Part shown: positions 21,336 to 30,063 of the stretch, one piece after another | Numbering within the stretch: the stretch's first letter is position 1 | Layout of the letters: every line of letters begins with the position of its first letter | Source of the DNA: JAEZJZ01 sp050949055 | GTDB lineage: Bacteria > Bacillota > UBA994 > UBA5500 | Reading direction: 5' to 3' | Length of the DNA: 64,000 nt | Assembly: GCA_050949055.1 (NCBI GenBank) | Contig: JBMNFA010000001.1 | Location: 620,001 to 684,000, forward strand | Made by a program: the position numbers and the translations under genes | Notes under the pieces: model-generated | Seen by the model: only the letters and a program-made list of their open reading frames with translations | What the model was told of the DNA's origin: nothing | Database searches by the model: none

Positions 21336-21670
21336 CAGCGACGCCCCTTCCGAGACCCGCCTTGGGACTTGTAGCGGCTCAACTCAGTCTCCAAGCGGGA
21401 GATATGCTGACGTTGCTCAGCCAACTGTTGCTCCAGTTGGCTGCACCGCTCTTCCTGACGTAGAGATTGATCCACATAAGTGATGGCCGTCATCACCGCA
21501 GCCCGCGTAACTGAGAGTCGCGGCTCCTTGGCAATCATCTGGCGCATCTTCTGATCCACCGTCAGCGCCAGGCGCTCCAAGTGTGCTGGCAGGGCTGGGC
21601 TGACCAGCGTATAGTCTTCGTCCAGAATACGCAGCTTAACCCGATAACGATCCGTGAAGGCCACAGCCAC
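21335..21670 (-). CDS. zapA: cell division protein ZapA
   Basis: 111 residues: N-terminal ZapA fold (YRVKLRILDEDYTLVS, HLERLALTVDQKM, LSVTRAAVMTAITYVD) and a C-terminal coiled coil (LEQQLAEQRQHISRLETEL). ZapA cross-links FtsZ filaments at the division ring. GTG start at 21670; a second GTG at 21664 is an equal alternative. Upstream pheT ends 47 bp away. Confidence 0.9.
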   Translation of the reverse strand: MAVAFTDRYRVKLRILDEDYTLVSPALPAHLERLALTVDQKMRQMIAKEPRLSVTRAAVMTAITYVDQSLRQEERCSQLEQQLAEQRQHISRLETELSRYKSQGGSRKGRR

Positions 21671-21717
21671 ACCCCATTTGCGCAGAATTGATACAGGAAA
21701 TGTTGCTTCCCTGACCT

Positions 21718-24144
21718 CTAGCGTAACAGAGCGCCCAGTTGTTTAGCAAGCTGTTCCACCACCCGGGTGTGAACGCCAACGATTTCTTCCTCCTGCAGGG
21801 TGCGTTCCTGGCTTTGCAGCACCAAAGAGTAGGCCATACTCTTCTTTCCTGGAGGCACTTGTCCCCCTTGATAGACATCAAACAGCTTCAAGTCGACCAA
21901 CAGCTCCCCTGCGGCTTGCCGGATGCAGTCAGCTACCTGCGCTGCCGGAATCTGCTGGTCAAGAATAATGGCCAAGTCGCGCTCCACCGCAGGGAACTTG
22001 GGCAACGGCGAGTAGAGAGGGATGTAGCCTGCCTGTTGCAGCAACGGTTCCAGGTTCAACTCAGCCACAACGGCCCTTTTACGCAGACCGTGCTGCTCCA
22101 GGACCTTGGGATGCAGCTCCCCCAGGAATCCCAGTTTGTTGCCCTGCCAGCTAACATCTGCTGCCCTTCCCGGGTGCAGATAGGGGTGCTCAGCTGTCGG
22201 TAGCCACTGCAACTGCCTGATCCCGTGCGGAGCAAGCAGGTGTTCAATTAGCCCCTTTAGATAGAAAAAATCATACTCCCCATCCGCTCTCAACCAGCCA
22301 CTTGGCACCTGTCCTGTCGCCGCTATGCCCAGGTGTAGTGGCTCGGCAGGCTGTCGCAAATCTTGGCTGAAACTGGGGACAAACACCGTGGCCAGTTCAA
22401 AGATGGCCATATCCGTCTGTTGCCGCGCGCCGTTATAGGCCAGGTTGTCCAACAGGCCCAGCAACAGGGTGGGGCGCATCACGCTGCGCTCGCTGCTGAG
22501 CGGATTTTGCAGCTTCAGCGCCCTGTTCCACTGATGCTCGGGCGGCACCAAAGCTGCGATCTGAGCCGGGTTGGCGAAGCTCAGGCTGACGATTTCGCTA
22601 AGTCCCAGACCGATCGCTCCTTGGCGCAGGTTAGAGACCATCAGTTGCCTTGGGGTCTTGCGGCCTTGCATAGCCGTCAGGCCGGTCATGTGGGTAACCG
22701 GAATGCGGTCGTAGCCATACAGCCTCGCCACTTCCTCCACCAGATCCACCTCTTCCGCCAGGTCTTGCCGGCGACTGGGGACGCTCACTCTCCAAGGGAT
22801 CTGGCTGTCGTCAACGAACAACCCCAGACGCAACAGCAGCTGTTTGATTTCCGCTGCCGGAATGTCACTGCCCAGCAACCGATTGACCCTGGCCGGGCGT
22901 AGAGAAATCTCGTGCTGCTCAACTCTCTTCTGCATGCTTCCCACCGCAGTCCGCTGCGGTTTGCCGCAACCCAGCTCCGTGATCAACCAGGCAGCCCGTC
23001 CCAGCGCCATCAACACCCGGCTGGGGTCGACGCCTTTATCAAAGCGGCTGGAAGCGTCGGTGCGCAGCCCCAGCTGGCGGGAGGTGCGGCGAACGCTCTG
23101 GGGCAGAAACCAGGCAGACTCCAAGAACACGCGACGAGTGTGCCCGCTCACCTCCGTATCCTTGCCGCCCATCACGCCGGCGATGCCAATTGCCCGTTCT
23201 CCATCGGCAATGACCAACATATCTTGCTGCAAGGTGCGCCGTTCATCATCCAAAGTGGTAATTTGCTCACCGGCGCTGGCCCTGCGAGCTGTGATAGCCG
23301 GGCCACGCAGCCGGTCCAGATCGTAAGCGTGCAGTGGCTGTCCCAGCTCCAGCAGGACATAGTTGGTGATATCCACCAGGTTGTTGATTGGCCGCACCCC
23401 TGCCGCCTGCAGCGCACTCTGCATCCAGAGGGGTGAGGGTGCGATTTGCACATCTTCCACCAGCAGGCCGAAAAAGCCCGGGCAAAGATCTGGGTCGGAA
23501 ACGCTCACCGCAATATCAGGATGGGTGGGCTGGGCATCGAGGTTCACCAGCACAGGGGTTTTCACCTGCTGGTTCGCCAGGGCAGCCGTCTCGTACGCGT
23601 TACCCAACACGCTCAGGCAATCCGCCCGGTTGGGTGTGAGATCCAACTCCAGCACATGGTCATCGAGACCCATTACCTCTTTGATGTCCAGCCCCAATGG
23701 CACGTCGGTCGGCAATAAATAGATGCCATCTCGCATCTCTGGCGGCACCAGTTTCTTTTCCATGCCCAGCTCATCACCGGAGCAAAGCATGCCTTGCGAC
23801 AGCACTCCCCGGAAATCGCTGGTCTGAATGCTCAGCCCAATAGGCAATTCTGCCCCATCCACCGCAACTGGCACCACGGCACCTGCATAGACGTTGCTCG
23901 CGCCGGTGACGATAGTCAGCTCAGGTCTGCCTGCGCCCATGTCCAAACGACAAACCAGCAGCTTGTCCGCATTGGGATGGGGGTCAATTTGGCTAATCCG
24001 CCCAGTGTAAACCCCAGACAGCTGCTTCCCCCGGTACTCCACTATGTCCACGGCCACCCCTGCCATAGTCAGTCGCTCGGCCAGCTCCTCTGGGCTCCAC
24101 GGTATGTCCACATATTGTTGTAACCAACGATATGAAACGCGCAT
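21718..24144 (-). CDS. pheT: phenylalanyl-tRNA synthetase beta subunit
   Basis: 808 residues from ATG 24144, 7 nt after GGAGG (a GTG three bases earlier is possible). Domains in order: YRWLQQYVDIP N terminus, tRNA-binding EMAP-like domain (YTGRISQIDPHPNADKLLVC in parts), B3/B4 editing domain, B5 DNA-binding-like domain with the catalytic-like core, and the C-terminal FDX-ACB anticodon domain (LPKFPAVERDLAIIL). It forms the alpha2-beta2 enzyme with PheS encoded 11 bp upstream. Confidence 0.97.
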   Translation of the reverse strand: MRVSYRWLQQYVDIPWSPEELAERLTMAGVAVDIVEYRGKQLSGVYTGRISQIDPHPNADKLLVCRLDMGAGRPELTIVTGASNVYAGAVVPVAVDGAELPIGLSIQTSDFRGVLSQGMLCSGDELGMEKKLVPPEMRDGIYLLPTDVPLGLDIKEVMGLDDHVLELDLTPNRADCLSVLGNAYETAALANQQVKTPVLVNLDAQPTHPDIAVSVSDPDLCPGFFGLLVEDVQIAPSPLWMQSALQAAGVRPINNLVDITNYVLLELGQPLHAYDLDRLRGPAITARRASAGEQITTLDDERRTLQQDMLVIADGERAIGIAGVMGGKDTEVSGHTRRVFLESAWFLPQSVRRTSRQLGLRTDASSRFDKGVDPSRVLMALGRAAWLITELGCGKPQRTAVGSMQKRVEQHEISLRPARVNRLLGSDIPAAEIKQLLLRLGLFVDDSQIPWRVSVPSRRQDLAEEVDLVEEVARLYGYDRIPVTHMTGLTAMQGRKTPRQLMVSNLRQGAIGLGLSEIVSLSFANPAQIAALVPPEHQWNRALKLQNPLSSERSVMRPTLLLGLLDNLAYNGARQQTDMAIFELATVFVPSFSQDLRQPAEPLHLGIAATGQVPSGWLRADGEYDFFYLKGLIEHLLAPHGIRQLQWLPTAEHPYLHPGRAADVSWQGNKLGFLGELHPKVLEQHGLRKRAVVAELNLEPLLQQAGYIPLYSPLPKFPAVERDLAIILDQQIPAAQVADCIRQAAGELLVDLKLFDVYQGGQVPPGKKSMAYSLVLQSQERTLQEEEIVGVHTRVVEQLAKQLGALLR

Positions 24145-24155
24145 CACGACACCTC

Positions 24156-25181
24156 CTAGAACTGTTTGAGAAAACGCTGATCGTTGACGAAGAGATGGCG
24201 CATGTCATCCACCCCATACTTGAGCATAGCGATACGCTCGATACCGATTCCGAAGGCGAAGCCACTCATCTCTTCTGGATCATAGCCGGACATGGAAAGC
24301 ACCTTAGGGTTAACCATGCCTGACCCGAGTATCTCCAGCCACCCAGTCCCTTTGCATAGTCCACACCCTGCCCCACCGCAGGAGAAGCAGGAGACATCGA
24401 CTTCGGCGCTGGGCTCGGTGAAGGGGAAATAGCTGGCGCGGAGCCTAATCTGCCGATCGGCACCGAACATGGCTTGGGCGAAGGTCAGCAGCACTCCCTT
24501 CAGATCGCTGAGGGTGGCGCCGCGGTCAATGACCAGGCCTTCCACCTGATGAAACATTGGCGAATGGGTGGCATCATCATCCCGCCGATATACTCGGCCA
24601 GGGGCAATCACCCGCAGGGGGCGAGGTCGATACAGTTCCATGGAGTGTACCTGTGCCGGTGAAGTATGGGTGCGCAACAACAGCTCTGGACTAAAGAAAA
24701 AGGTGTCCTGCATATCGCGAGCCGGGTGCTCTGGAGGCAAATTCAACGCCTCAAAATTGTAGTAATCTGTTTCCACCTCCGGGCCTTCAACCACGTCAAA
24801 TCCCATGCCCAGGAACACCCGCACCATCTCGTCAATAGTGCGAGTAATTAGATGCTGGTGGCCCCGGGCAAAGTCTCTTCCCGGCAAGGTGACATCCACC
24901 TGTTCCTGCCGCAACCGTTCCGCCTGTGCCTGCTCAGCGAGCATCTGCAAGCGACGTTCTAAAGCCACCTCCAGACGGTCGCGCAGTTGATTGGCCAACT
25001 TCCCGACCACCGGCCGCTCTTCGGCGGACAGGCTGGGCATGCTGCGCAGGATCGCCGTCAGCTCGCCTTTCTTGCCTAAGAACTGCACCCTCAGGCTTTG
25101 CAGTTCCTCCATAGTTGTTGCATGCGCCACCGCTTGACCAGCTCTGGCCTCCAACTCAGCTAGCGCCGCGCGTACATCCAT
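24156..25181 (-). CDS. pheS: phenylalanyl-tRNA synthetase alpha subunit
   Basis: 341 residues; ATG after GAGGAGGGA. N-terminal coiled coil, then class II core: motif 2 region PLRVIAPGRVYRRDDDATHSPMFHQVEG in parts, VDVSCFSCGGAGCGLCKGTGWLEI and motif 3 GFAFGIGIERIAMLKYGVDDMR in parts. Catalyses tRNA-Phe charging with PheT. Expression is set by the Phe T-box just upstream. Confidence 0.97.
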   Translation of the reverse strand: MDVRAALAELEARAGQAVAHATTMEELQSLRVQFLGKKGELTAILRSMPSLSAEERPVVGKLANQLRDRLEVALERRLQMLAEQAQAERLRQEQVDVTLPGRDFARGHQHLITRTIDEMVRVFLGMGFDVVEGPEVETDYYNFEALNLPPEHPARDMQDTFFFSPELLLRTHTSPAQVHSMELYRPRPLRVIAPGRVYRRDDDATHSPMFHQVEGLVIDRGATLSDLKGVLLTFAQAMFGADRQIRLRASYFPFTEPSAEVDVSCFSCGGAGCGLCKGTGWLEILGSGMVNPKVLSMSGYDPEEMSGFAFGIGIERIAMLKYGVDDMRHLFVNDQRFLKQF

Positions 25182-25199
25182 TAGAATCCCTCCTCAACT

Positions 25200-25500
25200 G
25201 AATGAAAAAAGCACCGTCGTCCATAGGGACGATGGTGCTCGTGGTACCACCCTAATTTGGCTGCATACAGCTCTCATTTCAAGTAACGGCATACACCACC
25301 GATGCTGTCTACTACAGTTTCAACAGCATAGCTCCAGAGCGAAGGTTCATTACAGAACTGCCAGCGCACTTCCAGTCTACGATGCGCACTCCCTGCAGAC
25401 AGCCACCCCATAACTACTGAACTCCTTCATCGCAGTACCATCTTCAGTTTTCAACCCACTAGTTCAAGGTCAGTCTACGGTACATCAAATAAGCAAAGAC
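25200..25500 (-). promoter_or_regulatory. T-box leader of pheST
   Basis: Minus strand has the T-box core AGGGTGGTACCACG (25240-25253), followed by a terminator GCACC-ATCGTCC-TATG-GGACGA-GGTGC and TTTTTT (25205-25238). Upstream structured sequence extends to about 25500; a UUC near 25341 is a candidate specifier. Uncharged tRNA-Phe would stabilise the antiterminator and allow pheST transcription. Confidence 0.92.
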
Positions 25501-25672
25501 AGAGCCAGTTTCCTCAAAAATTCTCCAGAAAAAGGTGGCGTTCAACATCTTCAAAATGGAGCTGCACCCCTCTCGGAACGTTGTTCTGCGGACAGGAAAC
25601 GGTTGATGTCAGCAGCCCAGTATATCCTGGGCAGTCTGAACAGGCTCACTCAGATTTGTCAGACTTGTGCCC

Positions 25673-25701
25673 ATTATACCATAGCCCGCAGACCCACACA
25701 A
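25673..25701 (-). promoter_or_regulatory. pheST promoter
   Basis: Minus strand TTGTGT (25696-25701), 17-bp spacer, TATAAT (25673-25678). It sits right after the methyltransferase gene and starts the long T-box leader. Confidence 0.75.
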
Positions 25702-25714
25702 GGAACAGGCAAGC

Positions 25715-26497
25715 CTATCGCTGCGCCAATCTAGCCAAGATAATGCCTGTGGCTACTGCCACATTCAGGGATTCTGCCTGCCCTAAAATGGGGATTATTA
25801 CCCGTAGATCAGCCGCATGCAACAACTCGCGCGAGACACCAGCTCCTTCGTTGCCTACCACCAGTGCCACCCTTTCCCCATAATCAGCTTGGTCATAGGG
25901 AACGGCTTGTTCCAAGGCACTAACCACCAGTTGAAAGCCAGCATTCTTTATTAGCGGCAAGACGGCGTCGGCATCTAGGCTCTGCTGCAAGCGCACATGA
26001 AAGAGCGACCCCATAGCCGCGCGCACTACTTTTTCATTATAAGCATCAACGGTTCCGATCAGCAGTAACACCATCTGCGTTCCCAACGCATCAGCTGTGC
26101 GGATAATCGTGCCCAGGTTACCCGGGTCCTGCACTCCATCTACCAGTAGCAGACCGGTGACGCCACAGAGGTCCAGCTCCTGCGGCTGTGGTTGCTCGGC
26201 AGCCACCAAGAGGCCCTGGGGCTGCTCAGTATCGGCTAGCCACCGGAGCAAGGCCTCCGAAATCAGTTGTGGCCGGCAACTGGAAGTCGCCTCGAGTTGC
26301 TGCAGGCAGGCGGCTGCCCGCCGATTGTTTTGCAGCCGCGGGCTGTAAACCGCATGCCGAATGGTTAAGCCTGCCGCCAGCGCCTCTTCCACCAAACGGA
26401 TGCCCTCCAGCAGAAATAGCCCTGACTTCTGTCTCCCATGGCGGGAGTGGAGACTGTTCAGCAACTTGACCAAGGGATTCTGTCTGCTGGAAATCAC
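25715..26497 (-). CDS. TrmH/SpoU-family RNA 2'-O-methyltransferase
   Basis: About 260 residues. N-terminal substrate-binding domain (ISSRQNPLVKLLNSL), then the SPOUT knot with the three family motifs: VDGVQDPGNLGTIIRTADA, VVGNEGAGVSRELL and IPILGQAESLNVAVATGIILARL in parts. Enzymes of this group methylate 23S rRNA or tRNA ribose. I chose GTG at 26497 (12 nt after GGAGG) because homologues begin M-I-S-S-R-Q-N-P; a TTG at 26521 overlaps the ktrA stop. A second paralogue lies at 53790. Confidence 0.88.
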   Translation of the reverse strand: MISSRQNPLVKLLNSLHSRHGRQKSGLFLLEGIRLVEEALAAGLTIRHAVYSPRLQNNRRAAACLQQLEATSSCRPQLISEALLRWLADTEQPQGLLVAAEQPQPQELDLCGVTGLLLVDGVQDPGNLGTIIRTADALGTQMVLLLIGTVDAYNEKVVRAAMGSLFHVRLQQSLDADAVLPLIKNAGFQLVVSALEQAVPYDQADYGERVALVVGNEGAGVSRELLHAADLRVIIPILGQAESLNVAVATGIILARLAQR

Positions 26498-26517
26498 TTC
26501 GCCAGTACACCTCCGGG

Positions 26518-27168
26518 TCAAATCTTCTCCAGACGCTTGATGGCCTCCGCTTCGCCAATTACCACCAGGACTTCGCCCTCCTGGATCCTATCGTCGGCAC
26601 GGGGAGTGATATTGATCCCTTCACCCCGCTTAATGGCGATCACGTTGACGCCGAAGCGATTGCGCAGATCCAGCTGTCGCAGTTCCTTGCCGACGAACTT
26701 ATCAGAAGCAACTATCTCGATGATACTGACATCAGGACTGAGCTGAATGTACTCGAGAATGTTGGAAGACACCAAGTTATGCGCTACCCTAACACCCATG
26801 TCTCTTTCCGGGAAGACTACCTTGTCTGCACCGATCTTATAAAGCACTTTGCCGTGGAGTTCGCTTTGGGCCTTGACCACTGCGAAATTAACTCCCAACT
26901 CCTTCAGAATCAAGGTGGTGAGGATGCTGGCCTGGATATCTCCTCCCACACCCACGATCACCACATCGAAGTTGCGAATGCCCAGGGAACGCAGCACCTG
27001 TTCATCGGTGGCATCTGCCACCACACAGCGGGTGCTGTAGTCAACCATGGCACGCACACGCTCCTCGTTCACGTCAATGGCCAGAACCTGGGCACCCAGA
27101 CTGTGTAGTGTCTTGGCCACACTGGAGCCGAAGCGCCCCAGCCCGATCACAGCAAACTGTCTATTCAC
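26518..27168 (-). CDS. ktrA: Ktr/Trk potassium uptake regulatory subunit (RCK domain protein)
   Basis: 216 residues: N-terminal Rossmann RCK_N domain (FAVIGLGRFGSSVAKTL, VLAIDVNEERV, DATDEQVLRSLGI) and C-terminal RCK_C domain (VGKELRQLDLRNRFGVNVIAIKRG in parts). It forms a cytosolic octameric ring that gates the KtrB channel in response to nucleotides or cyclic-di-AMP. Lies 56 bp downstream of ktrB. Confidence 0.94.
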   Translation of the reverse strand: MNRQFAVIGLGRFGSSVAKTLHSLGAQVLAIDVNEERVRAMVDYSTRCVVADATDEQVLRSLGIRNFDVVIVGVGGDIQASILTTLILKELGVNFAVVKAQSELHGKVLYKIGADKVVFPERDMGVRVAHNLVSSNILEYIQLSPDVSIIEIVASDKFVGKELRQLDLRNRFGVNVIAIKRGEGINITPRADDRIQEGEVLVVIGEAEAIKRLEKI

Positions 27169-27223
27169 TGCCTATTCACCTCACACCTCAATCGTTTAGT
27201 ATTGGTGTTCCTGACTGACATGC

Positions 27224-28567
27224 TCAACCTACGATGATCTTCTCCTCTGGATAGCGAACCCCAGTATATCCTTCAGGGCGCACCAGCGCCAATGCCAAGG
27301 TCATCGGGCCAACCCGGCCAATGAACATGGTCAGCATGATGATGATGCGACCGACGAGGGAGAGTTGCGGAGTGATCCCCAGCGACAGTCCTACGGTGGC
27401 GAAAGCCGAAACCGCCTCAAACAGAAGTGATAGGAACGGCTGCTGCTCGGTGAGGGATAAGGTTACAGTCACTAACAACACCAACGCAAAGGCGATGCTG
27501 GCAATTGCGCTGGCTCTTTGCACGATCTCCCGGGGTATACGCCGGTCAAAAATCTGGGCATCCTCGCGTCCTTTGACGGTGGAGACCACGCCCAGCACCA
27601 GCGCGGCGATGGTGGTAGTCTTAACGCCACCCCCTGTGGACCCCGGGGAGGCACCGATAAACATCAACAGGATCATCAACAGGATGCCTGCCGGACGAAA
27701 ACTCTCTAGTGGAATGGTAAAGTATCCTGCGGTCCGTGTGGTTACCGCCTGGAAGTAAGCTCCCGCAACTTTGCTGGTAACTGGAAGCTCCGCCAGCGCC
27801 CCGTTCCAGTCGACTAACAGCAGAGACAGGGTACCAGTGACGATCAGAAAGAAGCTGAAAGATAGCACAATCTTGCTGTGCAGGCTTAGCCTATTCAGGT
27901 TTCGCCTGTGATTATATATATCTGCCACTACGCTGAATCCCAACCCACCGAAGATGATCAGTATGGTGATCACCAGATTGATCAGCCAATCGGACACGTA
28001 GGGAGTCAAGCTCTGAAATCGTCCGATCAGATCAAACCCGGCGTTGCAGAAGGCTGAGGCCGAGTGGAATATGCCATACCACAGGGAAACGGGCCACCCA
28101 TACTGTGGTAGAAAACGGGCTGTCAGCATGATTGCGCCCAATGCTTCGAAGAAGCCGGTGACCACACCTACAGCCATGGTCAAACGCAAGATCCCGCCCA
28201 ACGAAAACTGATTCAGAGACTCCTGCATGATCAGCCGATTGCGGAAGCTGATCTTTCTGCCCAAGAGCACCGCCATCATGGTGGCCATGGTCATCAGGCC
28301 TAATCCACCCAGCTGAATGAGAGCCAGGATCACCAATTGACCGAACCAGGTGAACTGGGTAGCGGTATCCACCACCGCCAGCCCAGTAACGCAGACAGCA
28401 GACGTGGCAGTGAAAAGCGCATTGACATAGGGCACTGGTTGCCCGCGCGAAGCCATCGGCAGGCTGAGGAGCAGACTGCCAATCAGGATCAGCAGCGCAA
28501 AAGTGCTGACCAAAATTTGGCCAGGGGTCCATTTGGATAGACTGCGCCCGATTACCCCATCGGCCAC
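27224..28567 (-). CDS. ktrB: Ktr-type potassium transporter, membrane subunit
   Basis: 447 residues, SKT superfamily with four M1-P-M2 repeats; selectivity-filter-like loops SAVCVTGLAVVD, SAFCNAGFDLIG, TRTAGYFT and SAFATVGLSLG are all visible, plus the hydrophobic gate loop GASPGSTGGGVKTTT. The GTG at 28567 is very close to its G-run, so the exact start is uncertain. Forms an operon with ktrA. Confidence 0.94.
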   Translation of the reverse strand: MADGVIGRSLSKWTPGQILVSTFALLILIGSLLLSLPMASRGQPVPYVNALFTATSAVCVTGLAVVDTATQFTWFGQLVILALIQLGGLGLMTMATMMAVLLGRKISFRNRLIMQESLNQFSLGGILRLTMAVGVVTGFFEALGAIMLTARFLPQYGWPVSLWYGIFHSASAFCNAGFDLIGRFQSLTPYVSDWLINLVITILIIFGGLGFSVVADIYNHRRNLNRLSLHSKIVLSFSFFLIVTGTLSLLLVDWNGALAELPVTSKVAGAYFQAVTTRTAGYFTIPLESFRPAGILLMILLMFIGASPGSTGGGVKTTTIAALVLGVVSTVKGREDAQIFDRRIPREIVQRASAIASIAFALVLLVTVTLSLTEQQPFLSLLFEAVSAFATVGLSLGITPQLSLVGRIIIMLTMFIGRVGPMTLALALVRPEGYTGVRYPEEKIIVG

Positions 28568-28582
28568 ACCCCCCTAAAGTCA

Positions 28583-28614
28583 AATTATCCCCCAACCGAT
28601 TTCGCAGTTGGGGG
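28583..28614 (-). terminator. terminator of infC-rpmI-rplT
   Basis: CCCCCAAC and GTTGGGGG form an 8-bp stem about 15 nt after rplT; the following run ATAATTT is only partly U-rich. Confidence 0.7.
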
Positions 28615-28626
28615 ACAAAGGGCCGA

Positions 28627-28980
28627 CTAATTATGCTGCTTAGCGGTTTCGACCAACTGGGCAAATGCGCCGGCATCGCTGATTGCCAGCTCGGCCAGCA
28701 TTTTGCGGTTGACAGCCACCCCGGCTTTCTTCAGGCCGTTGATCATGGTGCTGTAAGACATCCCATTCTCGCGGGCGGCAGCGTTGATGCGGGCGATCCA
28801 CAAACGGCGGAAATCACGTTTGTTGCGCTTGCGATCCCGGAAAGCGAAGGACAAAGACCTATTTACCTGCGAGATAGCGCTGCGATAGAGCTTACCTCTG
28901 CCTCCACGATATCCTTTGGCCAACTTGAGAATCTTCTTATGACGTGCCCGAGCGGTCACGCCAGCTTTAACACGTGGCAT
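28627..28980 (-). CDS. rplT: 50S ribosomal protein L20
   Basis: 117 residues, full length. Starts PRVKAGVTARARHKKILKLAKGYRG in parts and keeps the C-terminal globular fold (LWIARINAAARENGMSYSTMINGL in parts). Binds 23S rRNA early in assembly and, in Bacillus, represses its own operon through the leader. Confidence 0.98.
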   Translation of the reverse strand: MPRVKAGVTARARHKKILKLAKGYRGGRGKLYRSAISQVNRSLSFAFRDRKRNKRDFRRLWIARINAAARENGMSYSTMINGLKKAGVAVNRKMLAELAISDAGAFAQLVETAKQHN

Positions 28981-29004
28981 AACAGGTTTCCTCCTATCAG
29001 TTGC

Positions 29005-29205
29005 TTAGAATTTGTAGGGCAGCATCTTCTTGATGCGAGCGACATCAGCATCAGCCATGACCTCACGATGATCCAGACGCCGCTTCTGGCTGCCGGATTT
29101 GGCAGAGAACTTGTGTGCGTTATGAGAGCTGTTGCGCTTGACTTTGCCGGTTCCAGTAACCTTAAAGCGCTTTGCTGCGCCCTTATGGGTTTTCATCTTT
29201 GGCAT
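29005..29205 (-). CDS. rpmI: 50S ribosomal protein L35
   Basis: 66 residues: PKMKTHKGAAKRFKVTGTGK and RIKKMLPYK at the end are diagnostic. AGGAGGAAACGAAAC precedes the ATG. Middle gene of infC-rpmI-rplT. Confidence 0.98.
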   Translation of the reverse strand: MPKMKTHKGAAKRFKVTGTGKVKRNSSHNAHKFSAKSGSQKRRLDHREVMADADVARIKKMLPYKF

Positions 29206-29219
29206 GTTTCGTTTCCTCC

Positions 29220-29750
29220 TTAGACTTCAGCCTTTTCCACTTTGGGGGCCATAATCATGATCATCTGACGCCCCTCAATTCTGGCTTCCCTTTCAACGGT
29301 GCCATGTTGAATTGCTTGGACGAATTGATCAAAGACTTTTCTGCCCAGATCTGCATGGACTATTTGACGACCACGGAATCGCATGACCACCTTGATCTTG
29401 TTGCCTTCCTCCAACAACCGATCCGCATTTCTAGCTTTGATGGCCAGATCGTGTTGTTCAATGGTTTGGCTAACCTGGATCTCCTTGATGGTGACCACTT
29501 TCTGTTTCTTGCGAGCTTCCCGCTCGTGCTTGCTCTGCTCATACTTAAACTTGCCATAATCCATGATTTTGCATACTGGTGGCCGTGCTGTAGGAGCAAT
29601 GCAAACCAGATCCAATCCGCGCTCACGCGCCCGCTGCAAAGCGTCTCGCGATGACATGATGCCCACTTGCTCGCTGTTTTCGTTGACCAAGCGCACCTCA
29701 CGCATCCGAATCTTCTCGTTGACCAGCAGATCCCTTTGATCCCTAGAAAT
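29220..29750 (-). CDS. infC: translation initiation factor IF-3 (AUU start)
   Basis: 176 residues from ATT at 29750: ISRDQRDLLVNEKIRMREVRL, then the linker and C domain ending VEREARIEGRQMIMIMAPK. The codon is preceded by GGGGGGG 7 nt upstream and no ATG, GTG or TTG gives a family-like N terminus; an AUU start is the known autoregulatory start of infC because IF-3 discriminates against it. Frames starting further upstream (29825) would include the leader terminator. Confidence 0.95.
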   Translation of the reverse strand: MSRDQRDLLVNEKIRMREVRLVNENSEQVGIMSSRDALQRARERGLDLVCIAPTARPPVCKIMDYGKFKYEQSKHEREARKKQKVVTIKEIQVSQTIEQHDLAIKARNADRLLEEGNKIKVVMRFRGRQIVHADLGRKVFDQFVQAIQHGTVEREARIEGRQMIMIMAPKVEKAEV

Positions 29751-29786
29751 AAGTAAACCCCCCCATTTTGATTTAAATTTCCGCCA

Positions 29787-29816
29787 ACAAAAAGCGGGCG
29801 GCACAGCCGCCCGCAC
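29787..29816 (-). terminator. attenuator in the infC leader
   Basis: Minus strand GCGGGCGGC-TGT-GCCGCCCGC followed by TTTTTG, only 37 nt before the infC start. In Bacillus the operon is controlled by L20 through leader termination; here the hairpin position fits that model. Confidence 0.85.
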
Positions 29817-29930
29817 GTAGCACAAAGCAATGCCCCACCTAAACGGTGAGCAAGCTAATCTGCACGACCCTGGTAGCTGCCATAGAGGCGCCTCAGGGTG
29901 AGAAGCGGTTGGCTTCTACTTCACCCAATG

Positions 29931-29959
29931 ATTGTAACACGAGGCAAGAGCCTGGTCAA
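29931..29959 (-). promoter_or_regulatory. infC operon promoter
   Basis: TTGACC (29954-29959), 17-bp spacer, TACAAT (29931-29936) on the minus strand. The resulting leader is about 175 nt and contains the attenuator. Confidence 0.82.
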
Positions 29960-30063
29960 CTGCCATTGCCGTGTAGACTGCCTAGGCCGCCCTACCCATC
30001 AACGCTGGGGCGCTACCAGTTTCGCCGACAGGGATTTGGCATTCAGTTTGTGCCTACCGCCCG

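Noticed and set aside
29750..29825. Upstream extension of infC to 29825
   Set aside because: It would translate through the leader terminator and adds sequence not found in IF-3 proteins; ATT at 29750 fits the family.
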